From assembly GCA_964443875.1 (NCBI GenBank), contig CAYUET010000009.1, forward strand, positions 1 through 64,000: DNA of 64,000 nt, read 5' to 3'. The translations under genes and the position numbers were made by a program. This DNA is from CAYUET01 sp964443875. GTDB lineage: Bacteria; Auribacterota; JAFGBW01. The notes under the pieces are model-generated. The model saw only the letters and a list, made by a program, of their open reading frames with translations. It was not told the DNA's origin and did no database searches. Shown here in pieces: positions 52,962 to 62,013 of this stretch; positions within the stretch are counted from its first letter, which is position 1; each line of letters starts with the position of its first letter.

Positions 52962-54749
52962 ATGAAAACTCTAAATTTTACACCCCGGTTATTCACTTGT
53001 CTTCACGACTACAATTTCAAAATTTTCCTTTCAGACCTTACCGCAGGAATTACAGTGGGCATCGTCGCCCTTCCGCTGGCCATGGCTTTCGCAATTGCCT
53101 CGGGGCTTCCTCCTCAGGCGGGGATCTTTACGGCGGTCATCGCCGGTTTTATCATATCCGCGCTTGGCGGTACCCGTGTCAGCATCGGCGGGCCGACAGG
53201 TGCCTTTATCGTCATCCTTTATGGGATCCTGAGTCAATATGGGGCTCAGAATCTTGCCATATGCACCATGATGGCAGGGGCCATGCTTTTCATTATGGGA
53301 GCGGCAAGGCTCGGAAACATGATCAAATTCATTCCCTACCCTGTTACCATGGGATTCACCTCGGGGATTGCCGTGCTTATTTTCAGTACTCAGATCAAAG
53401 ACTTCCTGGGATTGCAGATAACAAACGTACCCTCGGAGTTTATTGACAAAATGGAGGTTCTTTTTGCCCATATAAACACCTTTCAAACCATCCCTTTCCT
53501 TCTGGCCCTCAGTTCTCTTCTGATCATTCTTTTCTGGCCCAAATCCTGGCAGCGCTATGTTCCGGGGTCAATTGTCGTTCTTCTACTGGGAACAGTTATT
53601 GTTGCAGCCCTCCAGCTTCCTGTTGAAACCATTGGAAGTAAATTCGGCGGGATTCCCCAGGGATTGCCTTCCCTTGCGGTACCGGCTTTATCCTGGGAAA
53701 ACGTCCGTCATCTGTTTCAGCCCGCCCTGACCATTGCGATACTGGCGGCCATTGAGTCTCTGCTATGCGCTGTTGTGGCTGACGGTATGGTCAATGACCG
53801 CCATGATTCCAATCAGGAATTAATGGCCCAGGGGATTGCCAATATCGTTGTCCCCCTCTTCGGAGGGATTGCCGCTACTTCAGCCATTGCCCGGACAGCC
53901 ACCAATGTCAAATGCGGAGGCGTCTCCCCCATTGCCGGAATCATCCATGCCTTAACCCTGCTTGCCATTCTCCTGGTTGCTGCACCTCTCGCAAAATTCA
54001 TCCCTCTGGCCACCTTAAGCGCGGTCCTTGTTAATGTTGCTCTCAATATGGGGGAATGGCATAATTTTTCACGTCTTAAAAAATGGCCCGTGAGTGATGC
54101 TGTTGTTTTTATTGCCGCCTTCTCCCTCACCATCATCGTCGATTTAACCGTGGCGGTTGAAATCGGAATGGTTCTGGCCGCCATGCTTTTCATAAAACGA
54201 GTTTCCGAAACAACCCAGATCACGGCCGTGGATGAATCGAATGAAACCGAAGGTCCCCAGCATTCCCTGGTCGGACGTGAAATTCCCCGCGGCGTCATGA
54301 TCTACAGAATCTTTGGTTCTTTTTTCTTCGGAGTCGCGGACAAGCTCGAAACCGCTCTCCGGGAATTAAAAAATGATCCGGAAATCATGATCCTGCGCAT
54401 GCGGAAAGTCGTCGCCATGGATGCGACCGGATTAAATGCCCTGGAAGCCCTTTTTGACAAACTTCAGAAACGGGGAAAATATCTTATTCTCAGCGGACCG
54501 CACACTCAGCCCCTTTTTGCCATGGAAAAATCCGGTTTTATCGACCGTATCGGACATGAAAACGTATGCGGAGACATTGAAGATGCTCTTGCCAGGGCCC
54601 GTGAAATTTTAGGGCTTCCCCCTGAAGAACATTCAGGGAATACCCTGGCGGAGGAAAAAAACCGCATTGAAATGGCGCGTAAGGAGCTCGCAAACGCACT
54701 TGAACGGGCTCAGAAAATGCTTGATCTTCATCCGAATCAGAAGTCCTGA
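52962..54749 (+). CDS. SulP family anion transporter with STAS domain
   Basis: Product of 595 aa. Residues 20-430 form about 12-14 membrane segments with the SulP core (GIVALPLAMAFAIASGLPPQAGIFTAVIAG; ALGGTRVSIGGPTGAF; GIAATSAIARTATNVKCGG). A STAS domain follows (about 445-545, RMRKVVAMDATGLNALEALF), then a charged helical tail of about 45 residues. Substrates in this family include sulfate and bicarbonate and cannot be told from sequence. The next gene, an EIIA-like protein, starts 5 bp later. Translation may use the hairpin-bridged ribosome site upstream. Confidence 0.92.
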   Translation: MKTLNFTPRLFTCLHDYNFKIFLSDLTAGITVGIVALPLAMAFAIASGLPPQAGIFTAVIAGFIISALGGTRVSIGGPTGAFIVILYGILSQYGAQNLAICTMMAGAMLFIMGAARLGNMIKFIPYPVTMGFTSGIAVLIFSTQIKDFLGLQITNVPSEFIDKMEVLFAHINTFQTIPFLLALSSLLIILFWPKSWQRYVPGSIVVLLLGTVIVAALQLPVETIGSKFGGIPQGLPSLAVPALSWENVRHLFQPALTIAILAAIESLLCAVVADGMVNDRHDSNQELMAQGIANIVVPLFGGIAATSAIARTATNVKCGGVSPIAGIIHALTLLAILLVAAPLAKFIPLATLSAVLVNVALNMGEWHNFSRLKKWPVSDAVVFIAAFSLTIIVDLTVAVEIGMVLAAMLFIKRVSETTQITAVDESNETEGPQHSLVGREIPRGVMIYRIFGSFFFGVADKLETALRELKNDPEIMILRMRKVVAMDATGLNALEALFDKLQKRGKYLILSGPHTQPLFAMEKSGFIDRIGHENVCGDIEDALARAREILGLPPEEHSGNTLAEEKNRIEMARKELANALERAQKMLDLHPNQKS

Positions 54750-54754
54750 CCCCA

Positions 54755-55249
54755 ATGACCCCGGACGCTCTCTCTTCTTCCTTTCTTTCCGATCTGCTCC
54801 GTATTGGCGGAATCTGGCGCAGTGTTAAAACTCAGAATGTGACTGAAACCATGAAACTTATTCTTGAGAGACTCAGAAATCTGGATTCAGAGACTCTGTC
54901 TCTTCTGAAAAATCAGGTCAATAATACCGGGGCTTTGCACTGGGCGCCTCTTGGTGAAGGTCTTGCCATGCCTCACCTGAGACTTCCTCCAGGCTGCGGA
55001 AATGATACCGGACTGTTTGCCCTTCTTCTCCTCGGGAACCCGATGCCCCTTCCTGTTCCTACCCCGGAAGACCTGCCTGTAAGCCAGCTTCTTTTTTTTG
55101 TTTCTCCGTCAGCGAAAAACCATATCCAGATTGTAAGCCAGATCAGCTCTCATCTGATTTACGGCCCGTTTAAAAAACTTTTGACCACCGGGGCTGCGGA
55201 TAAAGAAATTTTATCGGCTCTGGCAGCAAACCCCAGATCCAAATCATAG
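54755..55249 (+). CDS. PTS EIIA (PtsN-like) domain protein
   Basis: Product of 164 aa. The phosphorylation motif of the fructose/nitrogen EIIA family is recognisable as APLGEGLAMPHLRL, with His74 as the likely phospho-acceptor. The rest (LFFVSPSAKNHIQIVSQISSHL) fits the fold's second half. There is no EIIB or EIIC and no EI/HPr nearby. It lies 5 bp after sulP, so a regulatory role on the transporter, comparable to EIIA-Ntr control of K+ transport, is an attractive inference. Upstream Shine-Dalgarno is weak, suggesting coupling. Confidence 0.75.
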   Translation: MTPDALSSSFLSDLLRIGGIWRSVKTQNVTETMKLILERLRNLDSETLSLLKNQVNNTGALHWAPLGEGLAMPHLRLPPGCGNDTGLFALLLLGNPMPLPVPTPEDLPVSQLLFFVSPSAKNHIQIVSQISSHLIYGPFKKLLTTGAADKEILSALAANPRSKS

Positions 55250-55280
55250 GGGACAGGACAACACTTCCGGGGATGGTTTT

Positions 55281-57125
55281 TTATTCAACCGTGACGGATT
55301 TCGCAAGATTCCGGGGCTTATCGATCTCATTTCCCTTATGCTTTGCAAAATAATAGGCCAGAATCTGCAGCACAACCACATTTAAAAGGGGGGAGAGTTC
55401 TTCAACCGTCTTCGGGACATAGATCACTTCGCGTGAAATCTTCCTGATCTGTTCGTCTCCTTCCGTGGCGATGGAAATAATAATGCCATCCCTGGCTTCC
55501 ACTTCCTTCACATTAGAAATCATTTTTTCATAGGTTTTAGACTGGGTGCAGATGCAGATTACCGGCAGGGTCTTATCAATCAGGGCAATGGGGCCGTGTT
55601 TCATTTCACCTGCAGGATATCCCTCCGCGTGCATATAGGAAATTTCCTTGTTTTTAAGAGCCCCTTCAATGGCAATAGGAAAATTCAGCTGCCGACCGAG
55701 ATAAAGGGCACTCGTGGCCAGGTGATATTTGAGTGCGCAGGCGCTGATAGCCTTTTCCATGTCAATGATCTTCTGAACTTTGGCCGGAATGGAAAGGATC
55801 TCCTTTATAAACTTCGTGTCCTTTACCTGCTTAAATTCATTTCTTAAGATGGAGATATGAATGGCCAGTAAAAGCAGCGTCATGACCTGACTGGTAAAAG
55901 CCTTGGTGGAAGCGACCCCCATCTCAGGTCCGGCATGGGTATAAACCACAAAATCACTTTCACGGTCAATGGAACTGTTGAGCACATTGACAAGGGAAAG
56001 AATCTTAGAGCCTTTCTTTCTGGCTTCTACAATACTCGCCAGAGTATCTGCCGTCTCTCCGGATTGTGAAATCGCAATGACCAGGTTCTTTTCATTGAGC
56101 TTGGGTCTGGCATAACGGAATTCTGAAGAGAGAATGGCCTCTACCGGGAGATCCATGTACTCTTCAAAATAATACTTAGCCAGATAAGCCGCATGGTAAG
56201 CGGTTCCGCAACCGGTGACATAAATGCGGTCAATAGAGCGGAAATACTCGGCCGGGGCCTTGAGGTCCTCAAACTGAAGATCAAAATGATCCTTGTTTTT
56301 CCCAAGCCTTAACTGCAGAATTCTTTTCAAAATCTCCGGCTGTTCTTTGATTTCCTTAAGGGTATAGGATTCCTGCCCTTCCTTACCTGAAGAAAAATGC
56401 TGCAGGTCTACACGGGTGATTTTGATTTTTTTAAGGGTTCCGTCGATATACGACAAAGAGGCTTTTCCCTTTTCATAGATGAGAACATCCCCCTCTTCCA
56501 TATAAAAAAGATCCCTGGTGTATTTCAAAAGAGAGTAGGCATCGGAAGCGACGAAAACCTCGTCCTCCTTGAATCCGGCAATCAGGGGAGATCCCTTGCG
56601 GGTTGCGTATAAGGTATGCGGGGTAGCCCTTGAAATCATGACGATGGCAAACGCTCCCTCCAGGCGTGAAAGAGCTTTTAAAAAAGCCTCCCTGACCTCA
56701 AGTCCCTGTTTGACGTATTTGGAAATCAGATGGGGAATAACCTCCGTGTCTGTCTCAGAGAGAAATTCAACCCCTTCGTGAACCAGTTCTTCGCGGAGTT
56801 CATTGTGGTTTTCAATAATACCGTTGTGGACAACACAGATATTCCCGTCTTCCGACAGATGGGGGTGGGCATTGATCTGCGTCGGCTTGCCGTGAGTGGC
56901 CCAGCGGGTGTGAGCAATTCCGACTTTCCCGCGGATGGGGCCGTGTTTAAGGGATTCCTCCAGCATGCAGAGTTTACCGCATTCTTTGCGGACTTCTATT
57001 TTTCCGCTGTCGCTGATAGTCGCTATTCCTGAGGAATCATAACCCCTGTATTCCAGAAGCTTCAATCCGTTCATTAAAAAATCAATGCAATCCGTATTCC
57101 CTGCATAACCGACAATCCCGCACAT
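55281..57125 (-). CDS. glmS: Glutamine-fructose-6-phosphate aminotransferase
   Basis: Product of 614 aa from ATG 57125, which puts the nucleophile Cys directly after Met (MCGIVGYAG); the 11-codon longer reading would bury it. N-terminal glutaminase domain (HTRWATHG; HNGIIENH; ETDTEVIPHL), then two SIS isomerase domains (VTGCGTAYHA; SQSGETADT; SFMHAEG-type SYMHAEGYPAGEMKHGPIAL). C-terminal NLAKSVTVE is standard. It makes glucosamine-6-phosphate for peptidoglycan and LPS. No glmS ribozyme was seen. It follows the gapdh terminator on the minus strand. Confidence 0.96.
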   Translation of the reverse strand: MCGIVGYAGNTDCIDFLMNGLKLLEYRGYDSSGIATISDSGKIEVRKECGKLCMLEESLKHGPIRGKVGIAHTRWATHGKPTQINAHPHLSEDGNICVVHNGIIENHNELREELVHEGVEFLSETDTEVIPHLISKYVKQGLEVREAFLKALSRLEGAFAIVMISRATPHTLYATRKGSPLIAGFKEDEVFVASDAYSLLKYTRDLFYMEEGDVLIYEKGKASLSYIDGTLKKIKITRVDLQHFSSGKEGQESYTLKEIKEQPEILKRILQLRLGKNKDHFDLQFEDLKAPAEYFRSIDRIYVTGCGTAYHAAYLAKYYFEEYMDLPVEAILSSEFRYARPKLNEKNLVIAISQSGETADTLASIVEARKKGSKILSLVNVLNSSIDRESDFVVYTHAGPEMGVASTKAFTSQVMTLLLLAIHISILRNEFKQVKDTKFIKEILSIPAKVQKIIDMEKAISACALKYHLATSALYLGRQLNFPIAIEGALKNKEISYMHAEGYPAGEMKHGPIALIDKTLPVICICTQSKTYEKMISNVKEVEARDGIIISIATEGDEQIRKISREVIYVPKTVEELSPLLNVVVLQILAYYFAKHKGNEIDKPRNLAKSVTVE

Positions 57126-57156
57126 ATCATCACCTTTGTTAAATGGTCCTGCTAAC

Positions 57157-57188
57157 AAAAAGGCAGGAACGGTTTCCCGTTCCTGCCT
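57157..57188 (-). terminator. Terminator between gapdh and glmS
   Basis: AGGCAGGAACGG (57161-57172) and CCGTTCCTGCCT (57177-57188), a perfect 12-bp stem with a 4-nt loop. The minus-strand tail is TTTTGTTAGC. It begins 28 bp after the gapdh stop. Confidence 0.78.
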
Positions 57189-57216
57189 CCCTGACTGATT
57201 GAATCAGTTTCAATTA

Positions 57217-58230
57217 TTACGCGTGATCTACAGAAAACATATGTTCAATGAGATCAGCTACTTTATTGGAATAACCCCATTCATTGTCATACCAGGAAAC
57301 GAGTTTCATGAAGGTATCCGATAAAGGAATGCCTGCATCCGCATCGAAAATGCTGGTTCTGGAATCACCATTGAAATCCGTGGACACAACGGAATCTTCC
57401 GTATAACCGAGAATTCCCTTCAAATAGGTCTCGGAAGCTTCCCTGATTGCGGCTTTCACTTCTTCATATTTTGCGGGTTTTGCAAGTTTGACCGTAAGAT
57501 CAACCACAGAAACGTTTGTTGTAGGAACTCTGAAAGCCATGCCGGTCAGTTTGCCGTTAAGTTCAGGAATGACTTTTCCCACAGCCTTTGCCGCTCCTGT
57601 TGAGGAAGGAATGATATTCGTGGAGGCGCTTCTTCCGCCTCTCCAGTCCTTCATGGAAGGACCGTCAACGGTCTTCTGAGTGGCTGTTGTGGCATGTACC
57701 GTGGTCATAAGACCTTCCACAATACCGAATTTATCGTTAATGACTTTGGCAAGAGGAGCCAGACAGTTTGTCGTGCAGCTTGCATTGGAAACAACGCTCA
57801 TCTCTTTTGTGTATTTTTTATTGTTTACACCCATCACAAACATGGGGGCATCTTTGGAAGGAGCGGAAATAATGACTTTCTTGGCACCTGCGGTAATGTG
57901 GGCTTTGGCTTTTTCCGTATCCGTGAAAAGCCCCGTGGATTCAACGACATATTCCGCACCAACCGCATCCCATTTGAGCTCTGCAGGGTTCTTGACCGCT
58001 GTTACACGGATGGTTTTACCATTGACGACCAGATTGCCGTCCTTTACTTCAACCGTTCCTTTGAAAGCGCCGTGTGTTGAATCATATTTCAACATATAAG
58101 CCATATATTCTGCATCAATAAGATCATTGATCCCTACGACTTCAATATTGGATTTAGAGTTGCTGCAGATGGCGCGAAATACAAGACGTCCGATACGTCC
58201 GAAACCGTTAATACCTACTTTAATACTCAT
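57217..58230 (-). CDS. gap: Glyceraldehyde-3-phosphate dehydrogenase
   Basis: Product of 337 aa. NAD-binding GINGFGRIGRLVFRA, active-site SNASCTTNCLAPL with Cys152 and the partner His179 (TTVHATTATQ). Asp at the end of strand two (GINDL) fits NAD use. It is the glycolytic/gluconeogenic enzyme and has its own terminator; pgk and tpi are not adjacent. GGAAGGAAG lies before the ATG and a promoter candidate about 65 bp upstream. Confidence 0.97.
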   Translation of the reverse strand: MSIKVGINGFGRIGRLVFRAICSNSKSNIEVVGINDLIDAEYMAYMLKYDSTHGAFKGTVEVKDGNLVVNGKTIRVTAVKNPAELKWDAVGAEYVVESTGLFTDTEKAKAHITAGAKKVIISAPSKDAPMFVMGVNNKKYTKEMSVVSNASCTTNCLAPLAKVINDKFGIVEGLMTTVHATTATQKTVDGPSMKDWRGGRSASTNIIPSSTGAAKAVGKVIPELNGKLTGMAFRVPTTNVSVVDLTVKLAKPAKYEEVKAAIREASETYLKGILGYTEDSVVSTDFNGDSRTSIFDADAGIPLSDTFMKLVSWYDNEWGYSNKVADLIEHMFSVDHA

Positions 58231-58295
58231 TGCGTGCTTCCTTCCTTTAAACCCCTGTGGATTTAAAATTGAGTTAGTTTAAAAATTGAGGAATT

Positions 58296-58324
58296 AATTT
58301 ACAAAATTCCCCCCGAGGGTTCAA
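58296..58324 (-). promoter_or_regulatory. Probable sigma70 promoter of gap
   Basis: On the minus strand TTGAAC (58324-58319), 17 bp and TAAATT (58301-58296), leaving a leader of about 60 nt. Confidence 0.45.
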
Positions 58325-58404
58325 GCGAAAAATTATGATCCTTGCCCTCTCTCTCCATTAATATCATAATCTCTTCATTATCAACCTTATAACAGGAATG
58401 AACC

Positions 58405-58992
58405 ATGAACAACAGCCCTCCCGCACTTTTAAATCCTGATTCTCAAAATGTTCTTCTGTCCCTGGCCAGAAAAACGCTCGAACAATGGCTCCTGTTTAAA
58501 AAATGTCCTCCCCCGGAAGATCTTCCAGAAGAGCTTCATAAAACAGGGCACGGAATATTTGTAACCCTCAAAAACAAAGGGGAACTCAGGGGCTGCATCG
58601 GCTGCTTAAGTTCGGAAGACCCTCTATGGAAACTGGCCATGGAATATGCCGTGGAAGCCTCACGGGACAGCCGCTTCACCTTTCATCCTGTACGATTCGC
58701 TGAAATCAGGGAAATCACACTTGAAATCTCGGTTCTTTCTCCTCTCCGCAAAATAAAAGACTATCAGGAAACCATCTTAGGGACCCACGGCATTGTCATT
58801 GAAAAAGGATGGAGCCGGGGTGTCTTTCTTCCCCAGGTGGCAACGGAAACCGGGTGGACCCTTGAAGAATACTGGGGAAATCTCGCGGCTCACAAGGCAG
58901 GACTTCCTGAGAATGCCTACAAAAGCCCGGATTCGGTTCTTTATGTGTTTGAAGCACTCGTTTTCTCTGAGAAAACCCCGAACGAACTATAA
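58405..58992 (+). CDS. amrA: AMMECR1 family protein (AmmeMemoRadiSam system protein A)
   Basis: Product of 195 aa. GIFVTLKNKGELRGCIGCL is the AMMECR1 core motif, followed by AVEASRDSRFTFHPV, LEISVLSPL and GVFLPQVATETGW. In many prokaryotes it is encoded with a Memo-like protein (AmrB) and a radical SAM enzyme (AmrS); neither is in the window. The biochemical role is not established. It is convergent with the hybrid kinase gene and overlaps it by 6 bp. Confidence 0.9.
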   Translation: MNNSPPALLNPDSQNVLLSLARKTLEQWLLFKKCPPPEDLPEELHKTGHGIFVTLKNKGELRGCIGCLSSEDPLWKLAMEYAVEASRDSRFTFHPVRFAEIREITLEISVLSPLRKIKDYQETILGTHGIVIEKGWSRGVFLPQVATETGWTLEEYWGNLAAHKAGLPENAYKSPDSVLYVFEALVFSEKTPNEL

Positions 58993-61685
58993 AACCTTAT
59001 TTTCAATCATCTGGATGATCAGACGGGCCAAGTCCTGGGGTGAAACCGGTTTGGAAATCGCTCCTGCAAAACCGAATTCTGAGGGATTAGAAATGACCGG
59101 ATCATTGGAATAGCCGCTGATGGCCACCACACGGGCATGGGGATTAAGTTTTCTGATTTCCTGCACAGCCTCTTTTCCTCCCATTCCCCCTTTTATGGTC
59201 AGATCGAGGGTGACCGCGTCAAACGGAATGTTTTTTTCGATGGAATCCCGGTAAAAAAGCAGGGCTTCCTGGCCATCCTTGGCGGAAACAACTTCAAAAC
59301 CGAACATTTTAAGTCCGTCGGAAAAAAGTTTGCGCATGTATTCTTCATCATCCATCACCAGAATTTTCCCACAACCTTTGGGAAGCTCCTCTTTTTCCGG
59401 TTCCTCAGTCTCCACATCCACGATTGCAGGAAGATAAACACTGAAAGAGGTTTCCATGCCGGGCTCTGACTCTGCCTGAATCGCACCCCCGTGCTTTGAA
59501 ATGATCGAATAGGCGACGGCAAGCCCCAGGCCGTGTCCTTCCTTTTTTGTAGAAAAATAAGGATCAAATATTCTGGAAAGGTGCTCCGAGGTAATCCCTA
59601 TCCCATAATCCGTAACTGAAAATTTCACATAACCGCCGGGGGGTAACGCGAGGGGGTTATTTTCTTCCAGCTGAATATTGAAAAGCTCCAGGGTGATGAT
59701 TCCGCCCTGGGGCATAGCCTGCTTTGCATTGATAATAAGATTCTGGATCACCTGACGAATCTGCCCTGCGTCAGCGTAAACCGGGGAAATTTCCTGGCCG
59801 AAATCACNNNNNNNNNNAGAACCTGGGACAGCTGGATCTTCTCTTTCACGGGATCTCCTCCCTTTGAAAAAGTTAAAAGCTGATAGGTCAGCCGGGAGGC
59901 CTCCTTCAGAACTTTCTCGGCATCGTTGAGTTTGTTGAATACCTCTTTTTTATCTTCAATGGACATCTGGGCCAGTTTGATATTCCCGAGAATTCCATTC
60001 AGCAGATTATTAAAATCATGGGCGATGCCTCCGGCAAGAATTCCGATGGATTCCAGCTGCTGAACCTTGCGAACCTCTTCCTCCATCACCTTCTGATGGG
60101 TCACGTCAAAAATAATGCCGTCAATATGCTGGGCTGTAATCTCTTCATTGAAAACCGGACGCCCCATCTCCCGGTAATACCGCATCTCTCCGTTTTTATG
60201 CCGGAACCGGTACTCAACCTCATAGGGATGCCCGCTTTGAATGGATTTTTTTATCCTCGCCTGTGTGCGGACAAAATCATCCGGATGAATAAAGGATTCA
60301 AAGAAAAACAGCTGATGGGAAAAAATATCTTTTTCCGTATACCCGGTCATTTTATGAAGCATGCTGTTTAAAAAATGAACCCTGTTGTCCCTGAGATCAA
60401 TCCGGTAGACAATTCCGTTTAAATTCTCAGTAAGATTTCTGTAGCGGAGTTCACTGCCTTTTAATTCATCAAACATTAACAGCCGCTCTTCCTCAATCGA
60501 AATAGCCGTTGCGATAATACTTATAAAATTCTTGTCGTCTTCGCTTAAGGAAACTTCCTCTTTGAACCAGATCGCAAGACAACCTATATTTTTACCGCGG
60601 CACTTTACCGGGTTCCCGACAAACATCTTGAAGTTCTGTTTTTTTAAAATTTCTTTGGCTTCCGGATGGCTGTCGCCCTCAGAAGCCTTGATGATCCACT
60701 GGGGTTTGCCTCCCATGATTACATAATAAGAGAGGTGTCCTTCGCCTGAAGAGGACTCCTCCGGAGAAATATCTGTACCCAGCCGGATGATATGCGTCAA
60801 TTTTCTGTCCAGAATTCGGCTGTAGAAAATCTGATCCGAACAAAAAGCATCCTTGCAGATCTGACATAAAATCTCAATATTTCTCGCCGGATCCGGAGTC
60901 AGCTTTAAAAAGCAGTTATTCAGCAGGAGCATTCTCTCTTCATGATTTTTATGATAGGTGATGTCATGCAACACCCCGATACCCCCTTCAATCCTGTTTT
61001 GAATACGGTGAGGGGCATAAACTCCCTTAAACCAGCCTCTTTTCCCGGTTTCAGGAATAAAGAAGGGGACATCAGGACCAGAAACCACCTCGCCGTCCAA
61101 TGCCTGCTGAAATACCTCCATCATGCCGCTGTCTTTAAGACAGGGAAGGAGATTAAAGGCATTTTTCCCAAGCGCCTTTTCCTGGGGAATTCCGGTCAGT
61201 ATCTCCATTCCGCGACTCCATAAAAGATAACTGAAATTCCGGTCATAGATAATGATTCCCAGATTCTCATTACTGATGAGCTCTCGGCCAAGATTCGGAG
61301 GGGGGGGCGTATCCGCTCCGCTCTTGACAAGAGGGGGGTGAACAACCCTCGCCACCAGCAAAACCTTTTCAAGCTTTTTAGAAGAATCCAGGTACGGATA
61401 GGCAATGCATTCCTGAAAGCCGTATTCTGTCGTAAGCTCCCAGCGCTGCTGCCGGGTAAGCGTTCTTAAAACTGAAATCTCCCCCTGGATTATTTTTAAT
61501 AAAGGAATGGAGGGGGGAAGATCGGTAAAAGAGCGCCCTAAAAAAACGGATTTAACGGCATTTAATTGTTTTTCGGCCTGAGGATTGATATCGATAATAA
61601 GAGCTTCATGATTTAAAACAAGAAGACAGTCTTCTGTAACAGAAAAGTAAAAATCATGCAGCAGTTCGGGCATTTTTATATTCAT
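58987..61685 (-). CDS. PAS/GAF hybrid sensor histidine kinase, interrupted by assembly gap
   Basis: One gene read as two frames because of 10 N at 59808-59817. The upstream part (61685 to the gap) has PAS, PAS, GAF and PAS domains (to about residue 530) and HisKA with His556 (GGIAHDFNNLLNG). After the gap the frame resumes with the kinase N-box (GQIRQVIQNLIINAKQAMPQ), DYGIGI, GHGLGLAV and a C-terminal receiver (KILVMDDEEY; Asp in VTLDLTIKGGMGG; SKPVSP). Both sides fit a single protein of about 900 aa. The true gap length must be 2 modulo 3 to restore frame. No membrane helices. Partner unknown. Confidence 0.85.
59808..59817. other. Assembly gap (10 N)
   Basis: A run of 10 N within the hybrid kinase gene. 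Compared with related kinases, about 15-25 residues between the HisKA end and the N-box seem to be missing, so the gap is probably a placeholder for some 50-70 bp. Confidence 0.9.
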
Positions 61686-62013
61686 GCGTACCCATTCCTA
61701 AATGCATAAAAGAAGTTAAGCATCCCCCGTAATCATACTTATGATATGACTAATAACAGCAAAAGTCAAGCTTGATAGCCCCGTAACGGGTTCCCGATTC
61801 GGGAACAACCCCAGGAAGCCTAAGCTCTTCAATAATATTCCGTTTGTCAGAACCCTCTTCCCATTATTTTAATATGAACTATCTGGAAAAAGATGTATAT
61901 CACAATTTGCATTTCACTTTGGTATTTTATTGATTTTTTTATTGATTGAAAACCTTTAAATCCTATACAAGAGAGACTCTGTTTTATATCCGGATTCATC
62001 TAAAAAGGATTTT
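61686..62013. other. Divergent intergenic region hybrid kinase / pstS
   Basis: 328 bp with no gene. It contains the palindrome at 61790-61806 next to a CCCG-TAA-CGGG repeat (61780-61790). I looked for a PhoB box before pstS and found none that is convincing. Confidence 0.55.
61790..61806. promoter_or_regulatory. Palindrome, possible operator
   Basis: GTTCCCGA-T-TCGGGAAC, 8-bp arms around one base, midway between two divergent genes. It directly joins a second small inverted repeat, CCCG-TAA-CGGG. Confidence 0.4.

Noticed and set aside
52919..53446. A 175-codon ORF starting before sulP in another frame
   Set aside because: It overlaps the sulP membrane domain out of frame and has no family resemblance.
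57126..57158. An 11-codon N-terminal extension of GlmS
   Set aside because: It would hide the catalytic cysteine, which must follow the initiator Met; the ATG at 57125 has an AAAGG site.
57126..57216. glmS ribozyme or riboswitch upstream of glmS
   Set aside because: The space is 91 bp and is filled by the gap terminator hairpin; no ribozyme core was seen.
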